Assembly: GCA_037577475.1 (NCBI GenBank) | Contig: JBAGJB010000189.1 | Span: forward strand, 62,001-126,000 | Length of the DNA stretch: 64,000 nt | Direction: 5' to 3' | Origin: Chaunax sp. Z400 | Lineage: Eukaryota; Chordata; Actinopteri; Lophiiformes; Chaunacidae | Part shown: piece by piece, positions 43,301-57,396 of the stretch | Layout: the number at the start of each line of letters is the position of its first letter | Numbering within the stretch: position 1 is the first letter of the stretch | Notes under the pieces: model-generated | What the model was told of the DNA's origin: nothing | What the model saw: only the letters and a program-made list of their open reading frames with translations | Databases searched by the model: none | Program-made: the position numbers and the translations under genes

Positions 43301-44211
43301 AGTACGCATAGTATGTATAGTATGTATAGTAGGAATAGTATGTACAGTATGAATACTATGTATAGTATGTACAGTATGAATAGTATGTACAGTATGTATA
43401 GTATGTACAGTATGAATAGTATGTATAGTATGTACATTATGAATAGTATGAATAGTATGTACAGTATGAATAGTATGTATAGTATAAATAGTATGTATAG
43501 TATAAATAGTATGTATAGTATGTATAGTATAAATAGTATGTACAGTATATATAGTATGAATAGTATGTACAGTATGTATAGTATGAATAGTATGTATAGT
43601 ATGAATAGTATGTATGGTATGCATGGTATGCATAGTATGTATAGAATTTATATGTATAGTATGTATAGTAAAAATAGTATGTATAGTATGAATAGTATGT
43701 ATAGTATGAATAGTATGTATAGTATGAATAGTATGTATAGTATGTACAGTATGTACAATATGAATAGTATGTATAGTATGTACAGTATGAATAGTATGTA
43801 CAATATGAATAGTATGTATAGTATGTACAGTATGAATAGTATGTATAGTATGAATAGTATGTATAGTATGTATAGTATGTACAGTATGAATAGTATGTAT
43901 AGTATGTACAGTATGAATAGTATGAATAGTATGTATAGTATGTACAGTATGAATAGTATGAATAGTATGTATAGTATGTATAGTATAAATAGTATGTATA
44001 GTATGTATAGTATGTACAGTATGAATAGTATGTATAGTATGTACAGTATGAATAGTATGAATAGTATGTATAGTATGTATAGTATAAATAGTATGTACAG
44101 TATGAATAGTATGTATAGTATAAATAGTATGTACAGTATGAATAGTATGTATAGTATGAATAGTAGTCGTATGTGTAGAATGAACAGTATGTACAGTATG
44201 TATAGTATGAA
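40368..44211. repeat. satB satellite array 3
   Basis: Near copy of 2441-6140 with small insertions and deletions of 9-bp units, for example extra blocks near 41470-41530 and 43900-44050. It has the same junction with satA on the left and the same break in DUF6729-like exon 8 on the right. Confidence 0.97.
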
Positions 44212-46806
44212 TACATGTAGCTTGACCCCTCCCCTGGTCACCTCCCCCGTCTTCGTGTAGAGCTGCACTCCCTCTGGGTCCTGGATGCAGTGGAGGTGGC
44301 GACGCTGGGTCATCCAGATCTCCCCCATCCTGGCGCGGTCAATCAGCGGGACCCCCATGGTGTCCACAGCATTCCAGAAGTGATCCAGCACCTCCTGGAT
44401 CAGACGGTCGGCTTCTGGCTGCGCCCTGATCCGCCGCCGGCAGTGAGGAGCCATCTCAGGAATGGTCAGGTGGACGATGGCACCCGTCCCCATCTGGGAC
44501 TGCTTTGCCCTCTTCAGCCGCTCCACATCCTCCCCGTCCCACTCAAAGATGGCAGTGGACAGGCGGGACATGAAGGGGCCGTACAGCAGGTTGGCGTCGG
44601 TGGTGACGCCCCTCGCGAAGCGTCGCAAGAGGTGCCACACATCCAGGCGGACCATCAGCTGGTCCCACTCACCAAACATCAGCCCGACCTAACAACGAAT
44701 CATCAATCGGTCAGTCGTTTTAAATGGCAGCTGCAGTCAGCAGTGTGTCTGTGTGTGAGAGACGCCACGGTACCTTGGGCTGGTGGTTGCGAGTGCAGCA
44801 GTCCCGGTCCACGTAGAGCACCTGAGGGGGTGCCACCCTGGCCTCCCTGTAGCGCCGCATGAGCCCCTGCGCCATGGCTACCAGTCCATCCCCCTCGCAG
44901 GCGGTGAGGACGGAGATGAGCACCTGCCCGTACTCGTTGCCCACGTTGGTCACCCATCCTGCTGTCCCAGCGGCCTTACCGGCCAGTTTCTTGGTCATCT
45001 GCATGAGACACAGTGAAGAACATTGTCACGTCACACACCGATTATACTTTCAAATAGTAAACATTGTCGGACACACTGAGAGCACAATCCATAGAAATGC
45101 GTGCATCTTCCTAATCACAGCTCACCTTCTTGGTGGAGTCCAGCTTCAAAATGCTGCCAAACACCGAGGTAAGCCTGGCCTTGGTCTCCGGCAGGCGGGC
45201 GAGGGCGTCCCGCACGTACACGGAGAGCAGCCAGGACGCAGAGGGCACTGGTGGCATCTTTGGCAGCTGCTGCAGGTCCTGCTGTTCCGTGACGCCGAGC
45301 AACTCCAACACAGAGAGGTAGCGGATGACGCGCCCCGCCCACTCTGAGCTGTGCTGGTCCCTCAAGGTTTTTCTGAGGCAAGCCGCACTTTTGCCCAAAG
45401 TGCGCTCCCTCAAATGCCCCACCACCGCCTTGTCGCAGGACAACCCGAGTGTGTGGTGAAGAGGTCAATCGTGTGCTATGCTGCAGTAAATAATTGAATG
45501 AATAAATAAATACACAAGCCTTCTTATTTCTGCTTACTTGTAGGTCAGGATGGCAGGAAACTGCATCTGGTGCCCCAGGTCCAGCTGGTCCATGATATCC
45601 TGGGACCAGGCAGCAACCTTGCGCTTACATGACAGGCATTCCAGGTACTCCGTGCCCATGAAGTACCAGCCTGTCATGTCCAGGACCCTCCGCACCGTCT
45701 TGTACAGACCAGCCCCTGTGAGTTTGTGGCCACATCCCTTGCACACAAACCTGCACGCCCACATCCTGTAGGGCGCCCACAGGAAGAAGCGTGTGTGAAA
45801 AAAGGGATGGCACGAGGCAGGGGGCTGCGCGTACAGGGGCCGGTCTCCTGGGGGGGACCACCAGAGATGGAGGTCACTGACGAGGACGGGATGTCCTCCC
45901 ACACCTCTGGTGAAGAGAGCTCGGCCCAGCCAGTCCTGCTGCTCCACCGGCAGCGCCTTCCTCCACTTCTTGGGCAGCAGCTGCAACGTTCACATCGCAT
46001 CCGTCAGTACTATTTTAAGTACTAATATCATTTTGCTTATTACTAGAAAATTATATCTCACCTCTGCACCGGTGGAGGTGGGCTGCGCGAGCTGTTTGGG
46101 GGGAGGGGGTCCTGAAGGTCCTGGGCGGGCGACAGGTGCTGCGGCATCCCTGGCAACTGCAAATTTCAGCCAATCAGTCAGTCAGTCAGTCAGTCAGCCA
46201 GCCAGCCAGTTGAACGACTGACAAGACATGGCGTACAAAAAACCAAAATGCACTCACGCTGAGAGTCGACCTCCACAGCAGCGGCGACGAGGACGTCGTC
46301 CGTCAGGTCACCGGATGCAGCGCCTGCACAAGAAGTGAATGTAGGACTGTATGACATTTGCACTTTTAACAGGACTCGTGAGACGCCTACACAACAAGGG
46401 GAGAGGGTCTTACTGGTCGACGGACGTGCTGTGTCCTGGCGGGCAGGCGGAGTAGCCGCTGGAACTCTGGCCGCTGCATCCTGGTTGGTGCGACCGACCA
46501 AGTACACCTGCAGCTGCTTCAGCCGCGACCCGGCCTGTGGCTTCTGGCGCGTCACCCACTGCACGTACCTATGGACAAACAGGGCAAACCGAATGAGTGT
46601 TTTCTCCATAGTTGACCTGTGAATTTTTACAATTGAAAAATGATGACTTCTCAATACTCACGTCCTGCTCTCCCGGTCAGTTGCTTCGTACAGTGAAGCA
46701 TAGGTCCTGCTGGCGTGCACCCCAAAACCTACGCAACACTTATCCATGCCCCTCACCGACTCTGCTCCCTCCCGCATCCGCCGCTCCTTCACTGCCACCA
46801 TGACAG
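44212..46806 (-). pseudogene. DUF6729-like transposase-type gene, copy 3 (truncated, splice-defective)
   Basis: Exons by alignment with copy 2 (constant displacement 33119): exon 1 (3' part) 46662-46806, exon 2 46414-46568, exon 3 46258-46323, exon 4 46062-46156, exon 5 45538-45980, exon 6 45126-45444, exon 7 44774-44998 and exon 8 44212-44688. It shares with copy 1 the loss of the 5' half of exon 1, the minisatellite next to it, the exon 6 acceptor change from CAG to CGG (base 45446) and the satB break after KLHV. Unlike copy 1, exon 5 is open (CGA where copy 1 has TGA). It therefore represents the state of the duplicated block before copy 1 gained its stop. It cannot make the full protein. 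Confidence 0.85.
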
Positions 46807-47262
46807 ACCAAAACACACACAAATTATAAAAACACACCGCAAAACACACACAAATTATAAAAACACACCGCAAAACACACACAAATTATAAAAACACACC
46901 GCAAAACACACACAAATTATAAAAACACACCGCAAAACACACACAAATTATAAAAACACACCGCAAAACACACACAAATTATAAAAACACACCGCAAAAC
47001 ACACACAAATTATAAAAACACACCGCAAAACACACACAAATTATAAAAACACACCGCAAAACACACACAAATTATAAAAACACACCGCAAAACACACACA
47101 AATTATAAAAACACACCGCAAAACACACACAAATTATAAAAACACACCGCAAAACACACACAAATTATAAAAACACACCGCAAAACACACACAAATTATA
47201 AAAACATACTGCAAAACACACACAAATTATAAAAACACACTGCAAAACACACAAATTATATA
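46807..47262. repeat. 31-bp minisatellite, about 14 units
   Basis: The same 31-bp unit as at 8740-9165 with one unit more. It begins at the same exon 1 breakpoint. Confidence 0.95.
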
Positions 47263-47490
47263 AAGGCAAAGCAAATATACACATACAAAGAAAAGACACA
47301 CACAAACAAAAAAGATAAGATAAACACACTGCACACAATTATGTTCTAAAAATAAACAAATCCATCACTTCCCCCCCTCTGCTTCTCTTTCCTGTCTCTT
47401 CCTTCTGTCCTGTTTTCTCTTTTCCTTTCTCTTCATTTTCTGCGCAAGTCTTTGCTCCTTCCTTTTGAATCTTTCTGCTCTCCTCTTTGC
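47263..47490. other. Pyrimidine-rich segment, second copy
   Basis: Near-identical copy of 9166-9390; it carries the same C/T tract and no gene. Confidence 0.6.
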
Positions 47491-47533
47491 CAACAAGGGG
47501 AGAGGGTCTTACTGGTCGACGGACATGCTGTGT
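47491..47533 (-). pseudogene. Fragment of DUF6729-like exon 2 and donor, second copy
   Basis: Identical in structure to 9391-9433, with the same GGACATG variant and the same end at GCTGTGT against satB. Confidence 0.85.
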
Positions 47534-50500
47534 ACAGTATGAATAATATGTATAGTATGTACAGTATGAATAATATGTATAGTATCTACAGTATGTTTAG
47601 TATGAATAGTATGTATAGTATGAATAGTATGTATAGTATGTACAGTATGAATAGTATGTACAGTATGAATAGTATGAATAGTATGTACAGTATGAATAGT
47701 ATGAATAGTATGTACAGTATGAATAGTATGAATAGTATGTACAGTATGAATAGTATGTATAGTATGTACAGTATGAATAGTATGTATAGTATGTACAGTA
47801 TGAATAGTATGAATAGTATGTATAGTATGTATAGTATGTACAGTATGAATAGTATGAATAGTATGTATAGTATGTATAGTATGTACGGTATGAACAGTAT
47901 GTACAGTATGAATAGTATGTACAGTATGTACAGTATGAATAGTATGTATAGAATGTATAGTATGTATAGTATGAACAGTATAAATAGTATGTAGAGTATG
48001 TATAGTATGTATAGTATGAACAGTATGTACAGTATGAATAGTATGTATAGTATGTACAGTATGAATAATATGTATAGTATGTACAGTATGAATAATATGT
48101 ATAGTATCTACAGTATGAATAGTATGTACAGTATGAATAGTATGTACAGTATGAATAGTATTTACAGTATGAATAGTATGTATAGTATGAATAGTATGTA
48201 TAGTATGTACAGTATGAATAGTATGTATAGTATGTACAGTATGAATAGTATGAATAGTATGTATAGTTTGAATAGTAGTAGTATGTGTAGAATGAACAGT
48301 ATGTATAGTATGAATAGTATCTATAGTATAAATAGTATGTATGGCATGTATAGTATGAATAGTATGTATGGTATGCATGGTATACATAGTATGTATAGAA
48401 TTTATATGTATAGTATGAATAGTATGTATAGTAGTAGTATGTGTAGAAATAATAGTATGTATAGTATGTATAGTGTGAGTAGTATGTATAGAATGAATAG
48501 TATGTATAGAATGAATAGTGTGTATAGTATAAATAGTATGTTTAGTAAAAAATAGTATGTATATGTATGTATAGTATGAATAGTATGTATAGTATGTATA
48601 GTATGTACAGTATGAATAGTATGTATAGTATAAATAGTATGTATAGTATGTACAGTATGTATAGTATGTATAGTATGAACAGTATGTACAGTAAGAATAG
48701 TATGAATAGTATGTACAGTATGAATAATATGTATAGTATGTACAGTATGAATAATATGTATAGTATCTACAGTATGAATAGTATGTATAGTATGTACAGT
48801 ATGAATAGTATGTATAGTATGTACAGTATGAATAGTATGAATAGTATGTATAGTACGTACAGTATGAATAGTATGAATACTATGTATAGTATGTATAGTA
48901 TGTATAGTATAAATAGTATGTACAGTATGAATAGTATGTATAGTATGTACAGTATGAATAGTATGAATAGTATGTATAGTATGAATAGTATGTATAGTAT
49001 GTACAGTATGAATAGTATGTATAGTATGTACAGTATGAATAGTATGAATAGTATGTATAGTATGAATAGTAGTAGTATGTGTAGAATGAACAGTATGTAT
49101 AGTATGAATAGTATGTATAGTATAAATAGTATGTATGGCATGTATAGGATAAATAGTATGTATAGTAGTAGTATGTGTAGAAATAATAGTATGTATAGTA
49201 TGTATAGTATGAGTAGTATGTATAGAATGAATAGTAGGTATAGAATGAATAGTATGTATAGTATAAATAGTATGTTTAGTAAAAAATAGTATGTATATGT
49301 ATGTATAGTATGAATAGTATGTATAGTATGTATAGTATGTACAGTATGAATAGTATGTATAGTATAAATAGTATGTATAGTATGTACAGTATGTATAGTA
49401 TGTATAGTATGAACAGTATGTACAGTATGAATAGTATGTACAGTATGAATAATATGTATAGTATGTACAGTATGAATAATATGTATAGTATCTACAGTAT
49501 GAATAGTATGTATAGTATAAACAGTATGTTTAGTATGTATAGTATGAATAGTATGTATAGTATGTATAGTATGAATAGTATGTATAGTATGAATAGTATG
49601 TATAGTATGTACAGTATGAATAGTATGTATAGTATGTACAGTATGAATAGTATGAATAGTATGTATAGTATGAATAGTATGTATAGTATGAAGAGTATGT
49701 ACAGTATGAATAGTATGTATAGTATGTACAGTATGAATAGTATGTAAGGTATGTATAGTATGTACAGTATGAATAGTATGAATAGTATGTATAGTATGAA
49801 TAGTATGTATAGTATGAAGAGTATGTACAGTATGAATAGTATGTATAGTATGAAGAGTATGTACAGTATGAATAGTATGTATAGTATGTACAGTATGAAT
49901 AGTATGTATAGTATAAATAGTATGTATGGCATGTATAGTATGAATAGTATGTATAGTATGTATAGTATGAATAGTATGTACAGTATGAATAGTATGTATA
50001 GTATGTATAGTAAAAATAGTATGTATACTATGAATAGTATGTATAGTAGTAGTATGTGTAGTATGTATAGTATGAATAGTATGAATAGTATGTATAGAAT
50101 GAACAGTATGTATAGTATGAATAGTTTGTATAGTATGTACAGTATGAATAGTATGTACAGCATGTATGGTATGTATTGTATGTACATTATGTAAAGTATG
50201 TATAGTATGAATAGTATGTATGGCATGTATAGTATGAATAGTATGTATGGTATGCATGGTATGCATAGTATGTATAGAATTCATATGTATAGTATGAATA
50301 GTATGTATAGTAGTAGTATGTGTAGAATGAATAGTATGTATAGTATGTATAGTATGAATAGTATGTATGGTATGCATGGTATGCATAGTATGTATAGAAT
50401 TTATATGTATAGTATGTATAGTAAAAATAGTATGTATAGTATGAATAGTATGTATAGTAGTAGTATGTGTAGAATGAATAGTATGTATAATATGTATAGT

Positions 50501-53334
50501 ATGAATAGTATGTATAGTATGAATAGTAGTAGTATGTATAGAATGAATAGTATGTATAGTATGAATAGTATGTATAGTATGAATAGTATGTACAGTATGA
50601 ATAGTATTTTATAGTATGAATAGTATGTACAGTATGATTAGTATGTACAGTATGAATAGTATGTATAGTATGTACAGTATGAATAGTATGTATAGTATAA
50701 ATGGTATGTATGGCATGTATAGTATGAATAGTATATATGGTATGCATGGTATGCATAGTATGTATAGAATTTATATGTATAGTATGAATAGTATGTATAG
50801 TATGTGTGGAAATAATAGTATGTATAGTATGAATAGTATGTATAGAATGAATAGTATGTATAGTATAAATAGTATGTTTAGTAAAAAATATTATGTATAT
50901 GTATGTAAAGTATGAATAGTATGTATAGTATGTATAGTATGTACAGTATGAATAGTATGTATAGTATAAATAGTATGTATAGTATGTAGAGTATGTATAG
51001 TATGTATAGTATAAACAGTATGTTTAGTATGAATAGTATGTATAGTATGAATAGTATGTATAGTATGTACAGTATGAATAGTATGTATAGAATAAACAGT
51101 ATGTTTAGTATGAATAGTATGTATAGTAGGAATAGTATGTACAGTATGAATAGTATGTATAGTATGTATAGTATGAATAGTATGTACAGTATTAATAGTA
51201 TGAATAGTATGTATAGTATGTATAGTATGAATAGTATGAATAGTATGAATAGTATGTACAGTATGAATAGTATGTTTAGTATGAATAGTATGTATAGTAT
51301 GAATAGTATGTATAGTATGAATAGTATGTATAGAATGAATAGTATGTATAGTATGAATAGTATGTATAGTATGTACAGTATGAATAGTATGTATAGTATA
51401 AATAGTATGTATGGCATGTATAGTATGAATAGTATGTATGGTATGCATGGTATGCATAGAATTTATATGTATAGTATGAATAGTATGTATAGTATGTATA
51501 GTATGAATAGTATGTATAGAATGAATAGTATGTATAGTATAAATAGTATGTATATGTATGTATTGTATGAATAGTATGTATAGTATGTACAGTATGAATA
51601 GTATGTATAGTATGAATAGTATGTATAGTATAAATAGTATGTATAGTATAAATAGTATGTATAGTATAAATAGTATGTATAGTAGGTACAGTATGTATAG
51701 TATGTATAGTATGTACAGTATGTATAGTATGTACAGTATGAATAATATGTATAGTATGTACAGTATGAATAATATGTATAGTATCTACAGTATGAATAGT
51801 ATGTGTAGTATATACAGTATGTTTAGTATGAATAGTATGTATAGTATGAATAGTATGTATAGTATGTACAGTATGAATAGTATGTATAGTATTAATAGTA
51901 TGAATAGTATGTACAGTATGAATAGTATTTACAGTATGTACAGTATGAATAGTATGTACAGTATGTACAGTATGTATAGTATGTATAGTATGAATAGTAT
52001 GAACAGTATGAATAGTATTAATAGTATGTACAGTATGTATAGCATGAATAGTATGTATAGTATGTACAGTATGAATAGTATGTACAGTATGAATAGTATG
52101 TATAGTATGTACAGTATGAATAGTATGTATAGTATGTACAGTATGAATAGTATGAATAGTATGTACAGTATGTACAGTATGAATAGTATGAATAGTATGT
52201 ATAGTATGTATAGTACGAATAGTATGTATAGTATGAGTAGTATGTACAGTATGTACATTATGAATAGTATGAATAGTATGTACAGTATGAATAGTATGTA
52301 CAGTATGTACATTATGAATAGTATGAAAAGTATGTACAGTATGAATAGTATGTATAGTATAAATAGTATGTGTAGTATAAATAGTATGTGTAGTATGTAG
52401 AGTATAAATAGTATGTACAGTATGTATAGTATAAATAGAATGTACAGTATGTATAGTATGAATAGTATGTACAGTATGTATAGTATGAATAGTATGTATA
52501 GTATGTACAGTATGAATAGTATGTGTAGTATGTACAGTATGACTAGTATGTGTAGTATGAATAGTATGCATAGTATGAATAGTATGTATAGTATGTACAG
52601 TATGAATAGTATGTATAGTAGGAATAGTATGTATAGTATGAATAGTATGTATAGTATGTACAGTATGAATAGTATGCATAGTATGTATAGTATGTATAGT
52701 AGGAATAGTATAAATAGTATGTACAGTATGAATAGTATGAACAGTATGAATAGTATGTATAGTATAAATAGTATGTATAGTATAAATAGTATGTATAGTA
52801 TGAATAGTAGTAGTATGTATAGAATGAATAGTATGTATAGTATGAATAGTATGTATAGTATGAATAGTATGTACAGTATGAATAGTATTTTATAGTATGA
52901 ATAGTATGTACAGTATGATTAGTATGTACAGTATGAATAGTATGTATAGTATGTACAGTATGAATAGTATGTATAGTATAAATGGTATGTATGGCATGTA
53001 TAGTATGAATAGTATATATGGTATGCATGGTATGCATAGTATGTATAGAATTTATATGTATAGTATGAATAGTATGTATAGTATGTAAAGTAAAAAATAG
53101 TATGTATAGTATGAATAGTATGTATAGTAGTAGTATGTGTGGAAATAATAGTATGTATAGTATGTATAGTATGAATAGTATGTATAGAATGAATAGTATG
53201 TATAGTATAAATAGTATGTTTAGTAAAAAATATTATGTATATGTATGTAAAGTATGAATAGTATGTATAGTATGTATAGTATGTACAGTATGAATAGTAT
53301 GTATAGTATAAATAGTATGTATAGTATGTAGAGT

Positions 53335-54780
53335 ATGTATAGTATGTATAGTATAAACAGTATGTTTAGTATGAATAGTATGTATAGTATGAATAGTATG
53401 TATAGTATGTACAGTATGAATAGTATGTATAGTATGAATAGTATGAATAGTATGTATAGTATGTACAGTATGAATAGTATGTATAGAATAAACAGTATGT
53501 TTAGTATGAATAGTATGTATAGTAGGAATAGTATGTACAGTATGAATAGTATGTATAGTATGTATAGTATGAATAGTATGAATAGTATGTACAGTATTAA
53601 TAGTATGAATAGTATGTATAGTATGTATAGTATGAATAGTATGAATAGTATGAATAGTATGTACAGTATGAATAGTATGTTTAGTATGAATAGTATGTAT
53701 AGTATGAATAGTATGTATAGTATGTATAGTATGTACGGTATGAATAGTATGTATAGTATGTACAGTATGAATAGTATGAATAGTATGTATAGTATGTACA
53801 GAATGAATAGTATGAATAGTATGTATAGTATGTATAGTATGTATAGTATGTATAGTATAAATAGTATGTACAGTATGAATAGTATGAATAGTATGTATAG
53901 TATGAATAGTAGTAGTATGTGTAGAATGAACAGTATGTATAGTATGAATAGTATGTATAGTATAAATAGTATGTATGGCATGTATAGTATGAATAGTATG
54001 TATAGTAGTAGTATGTGTAGAAATAATAGTATAAATAGTATGTATAGTATGTAGAGTATGTATAGTATGTATAGTATAAACAGTATGTTTAGTATGAATA
54101 GTATGTATAGTATGAATAGTATGTATAGTATGTACAGTATGAATAGTATGTATAGTATGAATAGTATGAATAGTATGTATAGTATGTACAGTATGAATAG
54201 TATGTATAGACTAAACAGTATGTTTAGTATGAATAGTATGTATAGTAGGAATAGTATGTACAGTATGAATAGTATGTATAGTATGTATAGTATGAATAGT
54301 ATGAATAGTATGTACAGTATTAATAGTATGAATAGTATGTATAGTATGTATAGTATGAATAGTATGAATAGTATGTACAGTATGAATAGTATGTTTAGTA
54401 TGAATAGTATGTATAGTATGAATAGTATGTATAGTATGTATAGTATGTACGGTATGAATAGTATGTATAGTATGTACAGTATGAATAGTATGAATAGTAT
54501 GTATAGTATGTACAGTATGAATAGTATGAATAGTATGTATAGTATGTATAGTATGTATAGTATGTATAGTATGTATAGTATAAATAGTATGTACAGTATG
54601 AATAGTATGAATAGTATGTATAGTATGAATAGTAGTAGTATGTGTAGAATGAACAGTATGTATAGTATGAATAGTATGTATAGTATAAATAGTATGTATG
54701 GCATGTATAGTATGAATAGTATGTATAGTAGTAGTATGTGTAGAAATAATAGTATGAATAGTATGTATAGTAGGAATAGT
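53335..54780. repeat. Tandem pair of a 723-bp satB unit
   Basis: The block from 53335 (after TAGAGTATG) recurs from 54058 with the same variant order, displaced by 723 bp, and a few single-unit differences. It is a younger local duplication within the array. Confidence 0.65.
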
Positions 54781-57396
54781 ATGTATAGTATGAATAGTAT
54801 GTATAGTATGTACAGTATGAATAGTATGCATAGTATGTATAGTATGTATAGTAGGAATAGTATGTACAGTATGAATACTATGTATAGTATGTACAGTATG
54901 AATAGTATGTACAGTATGTATAGTATGTACAGTATGAATAGTATGTATAGTATGTACATTATGAATAGTATGAATAGTATGTACAGTATGAATAGTATGT
55001 ATAGTATAAATAGTATGTATAGTATAAATAGTATGTATAGTATGTATAGTATAAATAGTATGTACAGTATGTATAGTATGAATAGTATGTACAGTATGTA
55101 TAGTATGAATAGTATGTATAGTATGAATAGTATGTATGGTATGCATGGTATGCATAGTATGTATAGAATTTATATGTATAGTATGTATAGTAAAAATAGT
55201 ATGTATAGTATGAATAGTATGTATAGTATGAATAGTATATATAGTATGAATAGTATGTATAGTATAAATAGTATGTATGGCATGTATAGTATGAATAATA
55301 TGTATGGTATGCATGGTATATATAGTATGTATAGAATTTATATGTATAGTATGAATAGTATGTATAGTAGTAGTATGTGTAGAAATAATAGTATGTATAG
55401 TATGTATAGTATGTATAGTATGAATAGTATGTATAGTATGAATAGTATGTATAGTATGAATAGTATGTATAGTATGTACAGTATGAATAGTATGTATAGT
55501 ATGTATAGTATAAATAGTATGTACAATATGAATAGTATGTATAGTATGTATAGTATGTACAATATGAATAGTATGTATAGTATGTACAGTATGAATAGTA
55601 TGTATAGTATGAATAGTATGTATAGTATGTATAGTATGTACAGTATGAATAGTATGTATAGTATGTACAGTATGAATAGTATGAATAGTATGTATAGTAT
55701 GTACAGTATGAATAGTATGAATAGTATGTATAGTATGTATAGTATGTATAGTATAAATAGTATGTACAGTATGTACAGTATGAATAGTATGAATAGTATG
55801 TATAGTATGAATAGTATGTATAGTATAAATAGTATGTATGGCATGTATAGTATGAATAGTATGTATGGTATGCATGGTATACATAGTATGTATAGAATTT
55901 ATATGTATAGTATGAATAGTATGTATAGTAGTAGTATGTGTAGAAATAATAGTATGTATAGTATGTATAGTATGTATAGTATGAATAGTATGTATAGTAT
56001 GAATAGTATGTATAGTATGAATAGTATGTATAGTATGTACAGTATGTATAGTATGTACAGTATGAATAGTATGTATAGTATGTATAGTATAAATAGTATG
56101 TACAATATGAATAGTATGTATAGTTTGTATAGTATGAATAGTATGTATAGTATGTAAAGTAAAAAATAGTATGTATAGTATGTATAGTAGTAGTATGTGT
56201 AGAAATAATAGTATGTATATTATGTATAGTATGAATAGTATGTATAGAATGAATAGTATGTATAGTATAAATAGTATGTTGGTAAAAAATATTATGTATA
56301 TGTATGTATAGTATGAATAGTATGTATAGTATGTATAGTATGAACAGTATGAATAGTATGTATAGTATAAATAGTATGTAGAGTATGTATAGTATGTATA
56401 GTATGTACAGTATGAATAGTATGTATAGTATGTACAGTATGAATAATATGTATAGTATGTACAGTATGAATAATATGTATAGTATCTACAGTATGAATAG
56501 TATGTACAGTATGAATAGTATTTACAGTATGAATAGTATGTATAGTATGAATAGTATGTATAGTATGTACAGTATGAATAGTATGTATAGTATGTACAGT
56601 ATGAATAGTATGAATAGTATGTATAGTATGAATAGTAGTAGTATGTGTAGAATGAACAGTATGTATAGTATGAATAGTATGTATAGTATAAATAGTATTT
56701 ATGGCATGTATAGTATGAATAGTATGTATGGTATGCATGGTATACATAGTATGTATAGAATTTATATGTATAGTATGAATAGTATGTATAGTAGTAGTAT
56801 GTGTAGAAATAATAGTATGTATAGTATGTATAGTGTGAGTAGTATGTATAGAATGAATAGTATGTATAGAATGAATAGTGTGTATAGTATAAATAGTATG
56901 TTTAGTAAAAAATAGTATGTATATGTATGTATAGTATGAATAGTATGTATAGTATGTATAGTATGTACAGTATAAATAGTATGTATAGTATAAATAGTAT
57001 GTATAGTATGTACAGTATGTATAGTATGTATAGTATGAACAGTATGTACAGTATGAATAGTATGAATAGTATGTACAGTATGAATAATATGTATAGTATG
57101 TACAGTATGAATAATATGTATAGTATCTACAGTATGAATAGTATGTATAGTATGTACAGTATGAATAGTATGTATAGTATGTACAGTATGAATAGTATGT
57201 ATAGTATGTACAGTATGAATAGTATGAATACTAGGTATAGTATGTATAGTATGTATAGTATAAATAGTATGTACAGTATGAATAGTATGTATAGTATGTA
57301 CAGTATGAATAGTATGAATAGTATGTATAGTATGAATAGTATGTATAGTATGTACAGTATGAATAGTATGTATAGTATGTACAGTATGAATAGTAT

